Positions 50,278 to 58,482 of a stretch of 64,000 nt of DNA are shown here, in pieces. A program made the translations under genes and the position numbers. The first letter of the stretch is position 1. Every line of letters starts with the position of its first letter. The notes beneath the pieces were generated by a model. That model was not told the origin of the DNA, did no database searches, and was given only the letters and a program-made list of their open reading frames with translations. The DNA is from JAGVSZ01 sp019137045 (lineage in GTDB: Bacteria; Pseudomonadota; Gammaproteobacteria; Burkholderiales; SG8-39): assembly GCA_046347635.1 (NCBI GenBank), contig JAXMFT010000001.1, forward strand, positions 434,001-498,000, read 5' to 3'.

Positions 50278-51942
50278 ATGTTCATCGACGCCCGCGAGCT
50301 CGAGAGCGGCACCACGATCGCCGCCGACGTGTGCGTGATCGGGGCGGGCGTGGCGGGCATCACGCTCGCGCGCGAGCTCGACCGGCGCGGCCTCCGCACC
50401 TGCGTGCTCGAGAGCGGGGGCTATCTGCCCGACGACGAGACGCGCGACCTCTACCGCGGCGAGAGCGCCGGCGTGCCCTATCGCTTCGCCGACGGGTGTC
50501 GCAGCCGCTTCCTCGGCGGGAGCAGCAACTGCTGGGGCGGCTGGTGCCGGCCGCTCGACGAGCTCGACTTCGAGCGGCGGCCCTGGGTCCCGCACAGCGG
50601 CTGGCCGATCGGCCGCGCCGAGCTCGAGCCCTACTACGCGCGCGCGCACGACGTGCTCAAGCTCGGGCCCTTCGACTACGACCCGGCCTTTTGGGAGCGC
50701 GCCGTCGGCCGCGCGGACGTGCGGCGCATCCCGCTGCCCACCGGCCGCATCGTGGACTCGATCTCGCAGTTCAGCCCGCCCGCCCGCATGGGCTCGCTGT
50801 ACCGGGGCGAGCTCGCGCGCGCAGAGGGCGTCCGCGTCTACCTCTACGCGAACGTCGTCGAAATCGAGACCGAACGACCGGCCGGCGCGGTGCGAAGCGT
50901 GAAGGTCGCGACGCTTTCCGGGCGGCGGTTCGCGGCGGTCGCGCGGCTGTTCGTGCTCGCCACCGGCGGCATCGAGAACGCCCGGCTGCTGCTCGCGTCG
51001 CACGCGGTCGAGCCGGCCGGCCTGGGCAACGGGAACGACCTGGTGGGCCGGTACTTCATGGACCACCCGCGCATCTACAACGGCTCCATCCGCTTCGCGC
51101 CGGAGTGGTCGCGCAACAAGCTGTTCGACGCGAAGTACAGCTACCAGAATCCCGCCGTCGCCGCGCACGGCACCCGGATCGCCGGCCAGTTCGCCCTCGC
51201 GCCCAAGACACAGGCCGACGAGGGCGTCGCCAACGCCCGGGTCTGGTTCTCGTCGGTGTTTCCCGGGGACGGCACCGAGGCGGCGGAGGTGCTCGTGCGC
51301 CTGAAGCACGCCATGGAGCACAAGGAGCAGCCGGGGCGGAGCGTCGCGCGCGACCTGCTGACGCTGCTGCGCCACCCGGTCGATTCGGCCGGGTTCGTCG
51401 TGGCCCGCTTCTTCCAGCCGCGCGTGCTGGTGAAGGACGTCGCCTTCCAGGCGATCGTCGAGCCCGAGCCGGACCCGGACGCGCGCGTCACGCTCGCGCC
51501 GGAGCGCGACCGGCTGGGGATGAATCGCGTGCGCGTGGCCTGGCGGCCCGGCGAGCTGACCCGCCGCACGTTCGACCGCAACTTCGCCCTGCTCGCGGAG
51601 GAGCTGGAGCGCGGGCGGGTGGGCGTGGCGCGGCTCGATCCGCCGCTCGCGGGTCGCGCGGACTGGCCGGCGAGCCTGCACCCGGAAGGCACCTGGCACC
51701 ACATGGGCACGACGCGGATGCACGACTCGCCGCGCCGGGGCGTCGTGGATCGCCATTGCCGCATGCACGGCGTCGACAACCTGTACGTGGCCGGAAGCTC
51801 GGTCTTTCCCACCGCGGGCGCCAACTTCCCGACGGTGACGATCGTGGCGCTGGCGCTGCGGCTCGCGGAGCGCCTGGAGATGGCGCTCGCGCCGCCGCTC
51901 GCCGACGCGACCGCGCGCGCACCGGAAGTCGCGGCCAAGTGA
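50278..51942 (+). CDS. GMC-family FAD oxidoreductase
   Basis: 554-aa flavoprotein. The FAD Rossmann motif is VCVIGAGVAGITLARELDRR with CVLESGG; FLGGSSNCWGGWCRPL, LATGGIENARLLL and the C-terminal WHHMGTTRMHDSP and AGSSVFPTAGANFPT are characteristic of the GMC/cholesterol-oxidase-like group. It would oxidise an alcohol or sugar of the EPS precursor, although the substrate cannot be deduced. Tightly coupled (GTGA overlap) with the following glycosyltransferase. Confidence 0.88.
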   Translation: MFIDARELESGTTIAADVCVIGAGVAGITLARELDRRGLRTCVLESGGYLPDDETRDLYRGESAGVPYRFADGCRSRFLGGSSNCWGGWCRPLDELDFERRPWVPHSGWPIGRAELEPYYARAHDVLKLGPFDYDPAFWERAVGRADVRRIPLPTGRIVDSISQFSPPARMGSLYRGELARAEGVRVYLYANVVEIETERPAGAVRSVKVATLSGRRFAAVARLFVLATGGIENARLLLASHAVEPAGLGNGNDLVGRYFMDHPRIYNGSIRFAPEWSRNKLFDAKYSYQNPAVAAHGTRIAGQFALAPKTQADEGVANARVWFSSVFPGDGTEAAEVLVRLKHAMEHKEQPGRSVARDLLTLLRHPVDSAGFVVARFFQPRVLVKDVAFQAIVEPEPDPDARVTLAPERDRLGMNRVRVAWRPGELTRRTFDRNFALLAEELERGRVGVARLDPPLAGRADWPASLHPEGTWHHMGTTRMHDSPRRGVVDRHCRMHGVDNLYVAGSSVFPTAGANFPTVTIVALALRLAERLEMALAPPLADATARAPEVAAK

Positions 51943-53195
51943 CCGCAGCGATCGCCACCGGCGCGCCGCGCGCGGGCCCGCGCGCCGGGACGGACGGGCC
52001 GGGGGAAGCGTCCCGCGCCCCGCGCTACCGGGTCCTCCTCGTCCACAACTACTACCAGCAGCGCGGCGGCGAGGACGCGGTCGTCGAGGCGGAGGAGGCG
52101 CTGCTGCGCGCGCACGGCCACGAGGTGCGGCTGTACGCGCGCCGCAACGACGAGATCGGCGCGATGTCCGCGCTCCGCGCCGCGCGGGACGCGCTGTGGT
52201 CGCGTCGCACCGTGCGCGAGATCGGCGCCGAGATCGCGGCCTTCCGGCCCGACCTCGTGCACGCGCACAACACGTTTCCGCTGATCTCCCCTTCCCTGTG
52301 CTGGGCCGTGGGCGACGTGCCGCTGGTGCAGACGCTGCACAACTTCAGGCTGCTCTGCCCGCAGGCGATGTTCCTGCGGAACGGCGCGGTGTGCGAGGAC
52401 TGCCTGGGCAGGTTGCCGTGGCGCGGCGCGCTGCACCGCTGCTACCGCGCGTCGCTGCCCCAGTCCGCGGCGGTCGCGGCGATGATCGGGGTGCACCGGA
52501 CGATCGGGTCGTTCGCGCACAAGGTCGCGCTGTACCTTGCGCCGAGCGCCTTCTGCCGCGACAAGCTGATCGCAGGCGGCCTGCCTGCGGAGCGCATCGC
52601 GGTGAAGCCCCACTTCGTGGACGTGGCCCCGCCCGCGGAAGGGGCGCGCCGCGGCGGGCTGTTCGTGGGCCGGCTCGCCGCGGAGAAGGGCCTGGATGTC
52701 CTCGCCCGCGCGCTGGACGAGGTGCCCGAGGCCGAGATCGCGGTCGTCGGCGACGGGCCGGAGTCGCCGCGCGTCCGGGCCCATCCGCGCCTGCGCGCGC
52801 TCGGGCGCCTGCCGCGCGCCGAAGTGCTGGCCATGATGCGCCGCGCCGCCTACCTCGTGATGCCGAGCATCTGCTTCGAGACCTTCGGGCTCGCCGCGCT
52901 GGAGGCGTTCGCGAGCGGGCTGCCGGTGATCGCGAGCCGGACGGGCGGGCTCGCCGACCTGGTGGAGGACGGGCGCACGGGGCTGCTGGTCGCCCCCGGT
53001 TCCGCCGGCGCGCTGCGCGACGCGCTGCGCTGGGCGCACTCGCACGCCGACGCGCTGGCGCAGATGGGGCGCAACGCGCGCGCGACCTACGAGCGCGGAT
53101 ACACCGGCGCGGCCAACCACGAACTGCTCATGGCCGCCTATGCACGCGCCAGAAACACGCAAGACGCGGGAAACACCAGGAGACCGACGCAATGA
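51939..53195 (+). CDS. Glycosyltransferase family 4
   Basis: 418-aa GT-B enzyme, GTG start at 51939 overlapping the GMC stop. N-terminal acceptor domain begins RYRVLLVHNYYQQRGGEDAV; DLVHAHNTFPLISPS and the nucleotide-sugar domain GGLFVGRLAAEKGLDVL, SICFETFGLAALEAFASGLP (EX7E-type motif) follow. It adds a sugar to the growing EPS unit. The stop overlaps the deacetylase start (ATGA). Confidence 0.92.
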   Translation: MTAAIATGAPRAGPRAGTDGPGEASRAPRYRVLLVHNYYQQRGGEDAVVEAEEALLRAHGHEVRLYARRNDEIGAMSALRAARDALWSRRTVREIGAEIAAFRPDLVHAHNTFPLISPSLCWAVGDVPLVQTLHNFRLLCPQAMFLRNGAVCEDCLGRLPWRGALHRCYRASLPQSAAVAAMIGVHRTIGSFAHKVALYLAPSAFCRDKLIAGGLPAERIAVKPHFVDVAPPAEGARRGGLFVGRLAAEKGLDVLARALDEVPEAEIAVVGDGPESPRVRAHPRLRALGRLPRAEVLAMMRRAAYLVMPSICFETFGLAALEAFASGLPVIASRTGGLADLVEDGRTGLLVAPGSAGALRDALRWAHSHADALAQMGRNARATYERGYTGAANHELLMAAYARARNTQDAGNTRRPTQ

Positions 53196-53947
53196 CCAAG
53201 GCCCTGTTCACGACGTCGTGGGACGACGGGCATCCCCTCGACCTGCGCCTCGCCGAACTCCTCTCGAAGCACGGCTTCGGCGCGACGTTCTACGTGCCGG
53301 TGCGCAACCCCGGCGGCCACTGCACGCCGGGCGGGCTGACGGTCATGTCGCCGGCCGAGCTCCGGGCGCTCGGCCAGGCCTTCGAGATCGGCAGCCACAC
53401 GCTCGAGCACGCGTTCCTGCCCGAGCTCGACGACGCGGCGGCGCGGCGCCAGGTCGCGGAGGGCAAGGCCGAGCTCGAGGCGCAGCTCGGCAGCGCGGTC
53501 GGCGGCTTCTGCTATCCGGGCGGCGTCTTCACGGACGCGCACGTGCAGATGGTGCGCGAGGCGGGGTTCCGGCACGCGCGCACCATCGTCAACCTGCGCG
53601 GCGCGCGGCCGGCCGACGCCTACCGGCTGCCGACGACGCTGCAGTTCTATCCGCACCAGCGGTCGGTCTACCTCAAGAACTATCTCAAGTTCGGCGACTG
53701 GCCGGGACGCGCACCGCTCTTCCTGGACGCCATCGGCCACGCCGCCCTGCCGGCGCGGCTCGAGGCGATGCTCGACCACGTCTGCGCGACCGACGGCGTG
53801 TTCCACCTGTGGGGCCACTCGTGGGAGGTCGACGCGATGGGCGGCTGGCCGATCCTCGAGCGCTTCCTCGAGTACGCGGCCGACCGGATTCCGAGCGCGC
53901 AGCGGCTCTCGAACGGCGCGCTGGTGAGCGCGCTCGCGCCGGCCTAG
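53192..53947 (+). CDS. Polysaccharide deacetylase (NodB-like)
   Basis: 251-aa carbohydrate-esterase-4-type enzyme. Metal and catalytic residues: TTSWDDGHPLDLRLAE (Asp-Asp), EIGSHTLEHAFLPEL (HxxxH), FCYPGGVFTD and late HLWGHSWEVD. No signal peptide, so it may act on cytoplasmic sugar intermediates. Last gene of the plus-strand EPS operon, convergent with another deacetylase 32 nt away. Confidence 0.88.
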   Translation: MTKALFTTSWDDGHPLDLRLAELLSKHGFGATFYVPVRNPGGHCTPGGLTVMSPAELRALGQAFEIGSHTLEHAFLPELDDAAARRQVAEGKAELEAQLGSAVGGFCYPGGVFTDAHVQMVREAGFRHARTIVNLRGARPADAYRLPTTLQFYPHQRSVYLKNYLKFGDWPGRAPLFLDAIGHAALPARLEAMLDHVCATDGVFHLWGHSWEVDAMGGWPILERFLEYAADRIPSAQRLSNGALVSALAPA

Positions 53948-53979
53948 CGGCGCGCGGCGCCCGCCGGCGCGCCCCCGGT

Positions 53980-54765
53980 TCAGGCGTAGGACTTCGGCGG
54001 CAGCAGGCCGGCGCGGGCGAGCAGCGCCCGGGCGGCCGCGCGCAGGTGAGTGCGCGCGGACGAGCCGAGCCACAGCTTCGCGCGGAACTGCGCGAGGGTG
54101 TCCCCGCCGTCCACGGCCACGCGCCGCAGGACGAAGCGGTCGGTGGCGGGGCGGTTCCTGCCCTGGATGGTCGAGCATGCCGCGAGGTAGCCGGCGGCCT
54201 CGACCGCGTCGCGGGCGCGCGCGTCGAAGCTCCCGTACGGATAGGCAAAAAACCTCACCGGCTTGGCGAGCAGGTCCTCGAGCTGCGCCTTGCTCTCGCG
54301 CAGCTCCGACGCGATCTCGGCGGCGGGGGCGCGGCCGAGACGCACGTGGCGGCGCGTGTGGCTCCCGATCTCGATCCCGGCGCGGTCGAGCGCAGCCAGT
54401 TCGGCGCGCGTGAGCATGCGCCGGCGCGGATGGCCCTCCGCGACCATCCACTCGTTGTCCGAGTCCAGCAGGCCGGAGATGACGAACACCGTCGCCGGCA
54501 GCCCGTGCTCGGCGAGGATCGGGAGCGCCCGCTCGTGGCAGCAGCTCACCCCGTCGTCGAAGGTGATCGCGACCGCCCGCGCCGGCCACGGCGAGCGGCC
54601 GTCGATGCAGTCGAGCAGGGCCGGCATTCCGATCACCGTGTAACCGCTCTCGCGCAGGTACCGCATCTGCGCGGCGAACGAGCGCGGGTCGCAGCAGTAC
54701 GGCGCCTCCGACGCGGCGCGCGGAGCGTCGATCATGTGATAGGTCAGGATCGTGCAGGAGGGCAT
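53980..54765 (-). CDS. Second polysaccharide deacetylase
   Basis: 261-aa CE4 enzyme with VAITFDDGVSCCHERALPIL (Asp-Asp), GIEIGSHTRRHVRLGRA (HxxxH) and FFAYPYGSFDARA. No signal peptide. It is the last gene of the minus-strand EPS operon and lies 1 nt after the GNAT gene stop. Two different deacetylases at the convergence point suggest an amino-sugar-containing polymer. Confidence 0.88.
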   Translation of the reverse strand: MPSCTILTYHMIDAPRAASEAPYCCDPRSFAAQMRYLRESGYTVIGMPALLDCIDGRSPWPARAVAITFDDGVSCCHERALPILAEHGLPATVFVISGLLDSDNEWMVAEGHPRRRMLTRAELAALDRAGIEIGSHTRRHVRLGRAPAAEIASELRESKAQLEDLLAKPVRFFAYPYGSFDARARDAVEAAGYLAACSTIQGRNRPATDRFVLRRVAVDGGDTLAQFRAKLWLGSSARTHLRAAARALLARAGLLPPKSYA

Positions 54766-54766
54766 G

Positions 54767-55852
54767 TCAGCCGGCCCGGCCGCTCTCGCGCTGATCCGTC
54801 GCCGCCGGCGACCGCTGCGCCGGCCGCGCGCGCGCGTGGAGCCGCTGGCGGAGCGCGGCGATGCGCGGCTTGAGTCGCCGGCGCGCGAGCCGCGCCGCGG
54901 TCGCGAGGAACAGGCGCGGGTGGAGCAGGACGTGCAGCCGCGAGCGGTAGACGGTGAGGAGCGCGAGGTCGCGCCGCACGCCGAGGAAGTTGTACTTGTA
55001 GTCGTACTCGCCCCAGAGGAAGTGGAACTCCCGCGCCTCGCGGCCGATGCAATCGCGGATCATCGCGTACACGCACAGCCGGCCGAGGCTCACGCGGTCG
55101 TAGCGCGGATCGTGCGCGATCACGTGCAGGTAGTGGTTCGCCCCGACCCGGTAGCCGATCGCGCCGGCGGCGATCCGTCCCTCGATGGTCACGACGCCGA
55201 CCACGCCGAACCGCCGGACGAGCGCGCGAATCTCGCGCTCGTATTCGCGGTCGATGCCCGATTGCTTGTTCTTGCCCGCCATGCGCGCGTAGTGGAAGCG
55301 CAGGATCTCGCCGATCCATTCGTCCGGAACGTCCGCGCCCACGCGCGCCTCGAACGCGTTCGACGGGTGTTCGCGGTCGAGCTGGTCCGACCGGCGCTTG
55401 AGGTTGCGGCGCGTCTCGCCGCCGAGCCGCATGCGGAATTCGTCCGCGGTGCCGGGCAGCGTGACGACGATGTCCTCCTGCACCACGCCGTGCTGATGCG
55501 GGTACGCGAGCCCGCCCGCTTCCACCTGGCTCGGCTGGAATGCGATCGCGGAAACGCGCGGGCAGCGCGCGAAGAGCCCGCGGGCGAACAGCGCGATCTC
55601 GTCCGCGCCCAGCCGGATGACTGCGTTCAGCACGTTCGCGCGCCGGCCGTCGATCCCGAACACGACGATCTGGACCGGCGCGTCTCCTCGCCGCAGCACG
55701 AACGCGGACAGCGCCGCGCCGGGGTTGAAGAGCCGGATCGCCTCCAGCGTCGAATAGAGGTTGCCGTGCAGCGCGATCAGCGCCGCTTCGAGCCACGGCG
55801 GGAGCGGGTCCTCGTACCACTCGACGGTCAGCGCGAGCGCGGCGTCGATCAT
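54767..55852 (-). CDS. FemAB/BioF2-like GNAT-family acyltransferase
   Basis: 361-aa protein with the pseudo-duplicated GNAT fold of the CelD/BioF2/FemAB-like group: TADEFRMRLGGETRRNLKRR in the first half, then FGVVGVVTIEGRIAAGAIGY and HFLWGEYDYKYNFLGVRRDL. The C-terminus is basic. Relatives act in EPS or peptidoglycan modification with acyl-CoA or aminoacyl-tRNA donors; the donor cannot be told here. A class-II tRNA gene lies 55 nt upstream on the same strand, so the two may share a transcript. Confidence 0.78.
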   Translation of the reverse strand: MIDAALALTVEWYEDPLPPWLEAALIALHGNLYSTLEAIRLFNPGAALSAFVLRRGDAPVQIVVFGIDGRRANVLNAVIRLGADEIALFARGLFARCPRVSAIAFQPSQVEAGGLAYPHQHGVVQEDIVVTLPGTADEFRMRLGGETRRNLKRRSDQLDREHPSNAFEARVGADVPDEWIGEILRFHYARMAGKNKQSGIDREYEREIRALVRRFGVVGVVTIEGRIAAGAIGYRVGANHYLHVIAHDPRYDRVSLGRLCVYAMIRDCIGREAREFHFLWGEYDYKYNFLGVRRDLALLTVYRSRLHVLLHPRLFLATAARLARRRLKPRIAALRQRLHARARPAQRSPAATDQRESGRAG

Positions 55853-55907
55853 GCCGCGTGCTCCGGCACGTCGCGGGCGCGCGCGGCGCCGTCGTGATCG
55901 AAGGGGG

Positions 55908-55994
55908 TGGCGCCGGGGGTAGGATTCGAACCTACGTTGCGGTTGCCCGGCCGGATTACAAAACCGGTGCCATCGACCTCTAGGCGACCCCGGC
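55908..55994 (-). tRNA. tRNA with UGU anticodon and serine-type (class II) body
   Basis: 87 nt including encoded CCA. Acceptor stem 7 bp (GCCGGGG/CCCCGGC), 3-bp D stem GCC/GGC with an 11-nt loop containing GG, anticodon arm CCGGT-TTTGTAA-TCCGG (4 pairs plus a U-U mismatch), 15-nt variable region that can fold a 3-bp arm (CGG/CCG), 5-bp T stem with TTCGAAT loop, discriminator G73. Anticodon UGU (55958-55960) reads Thr ACA, but the long variable arm, G73 and 3-bp D stem are serine-type features; G1-C72, C2-G71 and G35-U36 are threonine-type. Not a normal tRNA-Thr (class I, ~76 nt). Confidence 0.85.
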
Positions 55995-56026
55995 GCGTGG
56001 GGAAAGCTGTGCCGATCGAGGTTTCA

Positions 56027-56032
56027 ATTCTA
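56027..56032 (-). promoter_or_regulatory. Putative -10 box of the tRNA gene
   Basis: TAGAAT on the minus strand, 33 nt before the tRNA 5' end, in the 125-bp gap following the glycoside-hydrolase gene. No good -35 box is seen 17 bp upstream (CCTCTC). It indicates the tRNA may have its own promoter within the operon. Confidence 0.35.
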
Positions 56033-56119
56033 GGGCAACGCTCCCCGCGGAGAGGTTGCGGTCGGTTCGCTTTGAGGGACATCGTCACTTTCGGCGGATC
56101 TGCGGCGAGACGGACGCGC

Positions 56120-57394
56120 TCAGCGCAACAGGACCGGCGCGCCGGTCACCTCGATGCGCGTCGGCCCCGCGACTTCGCGCACGCCGCCGTCCAGCGCCTC
56201 GACTCGCCGCACGCCCCAGTCCTGGGCGAGGTCCAGTGCCGCGGGCCCGGCGTCGGTGCTCCAGACGATCCGGAAACGCTCGTCGCCGGGCCCGGACCCG
56301 GCGCAGGTCCAGATCGCGCCGCGGCGCGCGCAGGACTCGATGCGACGGCCGGCCAGCCAGCCGGAGACGCGCTCGTAGGCGCGCGCCGGGACCTTCAGTT
56401 CGGCGAACGCGGGCGGCTCGACGAGGCCGAGCGCCCCGTCGTCCCAGGCGTACCAGTGAAACCGCGCCATGCCCGACGCGGCGCCGAGCACGAGCGAGCG
56501 CGCGACGTAGGCGCCCGCCTCGTCCCCGGCGAGGATCCTGGCGTACTTCGGAAAACCCGCCTCCTCCGGCCGGAAGTGCGTCGCCCGGTTGGCGAAGAGC
56601 CAGCCGAACTCGGTGTTCCAGAGCGGCTTCGCCGCGGCGCCGTGCCGGGCCATCACCTCCCGGACCGCGCGCACGCGGCCGACCATGTCCTCGGGCGTGC
56701 CCGGAATGACGTAGAAGTGGAACCCGATCGCGTCGGCGTAGGCCCCGCCCCCCTGGGCGAGATAGCGGTCCAGCCACTCGACGCCCGACTCGTACGTCGC
56801 CGAGGGCGAAACGACCACGATCGAGGGATCGATCTCCTTGAGAATCCGGTGCGCTGCGCGCGCGAGCGCCACCATCTGGTCGACGCGCCCGGAAAAGAAG
56901 GTGTCCCAGTTCGGCTCGTTCCAGACCTCGTAGTGCCGGATCCTGCCCCGGTACCGGGTCGCGACGGTGCGCACGAAGTTCTCCCAGTCCGCGCTGTCCC
57001 GCGGCTCGGCCGCCTGGCCCGGCCCCCAGGCGGATTTCTCGTTCGGGCGCGCCGAGGCCCACTGCGGCGGGTGTCCGAGCACGAGCACGATCTCCACGCC
57101 GCGGGCGGCGGCCGCCTCGACCACGCTGTCGAGCGCGCGGAAGTCCCATCGCCCGCGCTCCGGCTCCAGGCTCGACCACAGCGCGAAGCGGTCGTTCAGC
57201 CGCCACGACCCGAAGCGCACCGCGGGCCACGGCGTCTTCGACGGGTAATGGTGGACGTGCATGCCGAAGAACTGCGCCGGAAGCGGCGCGGGCGACGGGT
57301 TGCGGACCTCCTCGGGCCGCGCAGCACCGCAGCCGGTCGCGGCGAGCGCCACCAGCAGCGCCGCGAGCCGCGCCCGACCGCGGCACGCGCGCAT
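56120..57394 (-). CDS. PslG-like glycoside hydrolase (GH39/clan A) lipoprotein
   Basis: 424-aa predicted lipoprotein with lipobox LAATGC, then a TIM-barrel glycosidase: FFGMHVHHYPSKTPWPAVRF, acid/base Glu in HYEVWNEPNWDTFF and nucleophile Glu in LWNTEFGWLF, plus a C-terminal beta domain. The sequence resembles PslG, an endoglycosidase encoded within a Pseudomonas EPS operon. ATG 57394 is selected because it puts the lipobox in signal-peptide position; an ATG at 57430 overlaps the upstream GNAT gene by 19 nt. Probably trims or releases the polymer in the periplasm. Confidence 0.82.
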   Translation of the reverse strand: MRACRGRARLAALLVALAATGCGAARPEEVRNPSPAPLPAQFFGMHVHHYPSKTPWPAVRFGSWRLNDRFALWSSLEPERGRWDFRALDSVVEAAAARGVEIVLVLGHPPQWASARPNEKSAWGPGQAAEPRDSADWENFVRTVATRYRGRIRHYEVWNEPNWDTFFSGRVDQMVALARAAHRILKEIDPSIVVVSPSATYESGVEWLDRYLAQGGGAYADAIGFHFYVIPGTPEDMVGRVRAVREVMARHGAAAKPLWNTEFGWLFANRATHFRPEEAGFPKYARILAGDEAGAYVARSLVLGAASGMARFHWYAWDDGALGLVEPPAFAELKVPARAYERVSGWLAGRRIESCARRGAIWTCAGSGPGDERFRIVWSTDAGPAALDLAQDWGVRRVEALDGGVREVAGPTRIEVTGAPVLLR

Positions 57395-57411
57395 CGACCC
57401 GGATGTCCGAC

Positions 57412-58482
57412 TCACCGGAAGCTCAGCCATCGCGTCACCCGGTGGGCGAGCCGCGCCGGCACGCGCGCGATGCCGCGCAGCGGGGAGCGCTTGATGCGTT
57501 CGCGGGTCTCGTACCACTGCTCCCGCAGCCAGGGCGCGAGCACGCGGGAATCCACCGCGCCCGAGGCGACGTCGACCGCTCCCGACATCGCGCGCTGCTT
57601 GTACTCGTCCAGCCCGCGGCCGAGGTCGATGCGGCGGATGCCGTGCGCCGGCGCCTGCTGCGCGACTTCGGCGAGCAGGATCCGCCCGGGCGAGTACTTC
57701 GCATGAGCGCGGTCGTAGGCGGGAAACCACCAGTGCAGCACGCCGCCGGCGCCGAGGCCCATGTGCGCGGCGACCAGATGGTCGCCGGCGAACAGCAGCG
57801 AGAGGACGCCCGCGAAGCGCTCGCCGCGCGTCTCGAGCAGCCGCTCCAGCAGCGCGCGCGCCCAAGGGAAGGCGAACAGGTCGGCGTCCCCGCTGCGCAC
57901 GTACTGGGCGGACTTCCAGCGCAGCAGCAGCGCCAGCGCGGCGCGATCGGCACTGGCGACTTGCACGCGCACCGGCCCGACCTCGCGCCCGAGCTGGCGC
58001 GCCTGCCGGAAGGTGGCGGCGAGATACCTCTGGTTGGAGGCCGCGAGCGCGGATCGATAGGCGTCGAACCCGTCCTTCAGCTCCAGGAACGGCGAGGGTT
58101 CGATGCGCCGGTGATAGGCGGCGAACTCGTCCTGCGCGGCGATCAGGTGATCGAAGCGCCACGCCGCGAGCCCGCAGGCACGGATGAGCTCCGCCGCGTC
58201 CCAGCGCGCGCCGGCGCGCGCGATCACGCCCTGGTAGTCGGACAGCGGACCGCCGACCGGCCGGCCGACCCGCCCGCTGCGCTGGAAGGGCAGGAACGCC
58301 ACGGGCTCTCCGCCGTCCTCCATGACGCCGACCTGGACGTCCGATCGCACCGCCGCCATGGCGAGCGTGAACTCGGGGCGGAAGAACGGGCTCTCGAAGC
58401 GCGGGTCGGCGCACTGGATCGCCGACCATGCCGCGCGCTGCGCCGCGCTGAGGCTGCCCGGTTTCAGGACGCGAACCTTCAT
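57412..58482 (-). CDS. FemAB/BioF2-like GNAT-family protein (second)
   Basis: 356-aa BioF2/CelD-like acyltransferase: MKVRVLKPGSLSAAQRAAW, ESPFFRPEFTLAMAAVR, YLAATFRQARQLGREVG and the second GNAT half LLFAGDHLVAAHMGLGAGGV, YSPGRILLAEVAQQ and IRRIDLGRGLDEYKQR. Similar proteins occur in EPS/exosortase loci. Start overlaps the stop of the upstream glycosyltransferase (ATGA). Second such protein in this operon; the two share fold but little sequence. Confidence 0.85.
   Translation of the reverse strand: MKVRVLKPGSLSAAQRAAWSAIQCADPRFESPFFRPEFTLAMAAVRSDVQVGVMEDGGEPVAFLPFQRSGRVGRPVGGPLSDYQGVIARAGARWDAAELIRACGLAAWRFDHLIAAQDEFAAYHRRIEPSPFLELKDGFDAYRSALAASNQRYLAATFRQARQLGREVGPVRVQVASADRAALALLLRWKSAQYVRSGDADLFAFPWARALLERLLETRGERFAGVLSLLFAGDHLVAAHMGLGAGGVLHWWFPAYDRAHAKYSPGRILLAEVAQQAPAHGIRRIDLGRGLDEYKQRAMSGAVDVASGAVDSRVLAPWLREQWYETRERIKRSPLRGIARVPARLAHRVTRWLSFR

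Noticed and set aside
55905..55996. 9-bp acceptor stem (8/4 or 9/3 allo-tRNA architecture)
   Set aside because: Flanking GC/GC can pair, but G73-CCA is encoded and a perfect 5-bp T stem exists, so the ordinary 7/5 arrangement is preferred.
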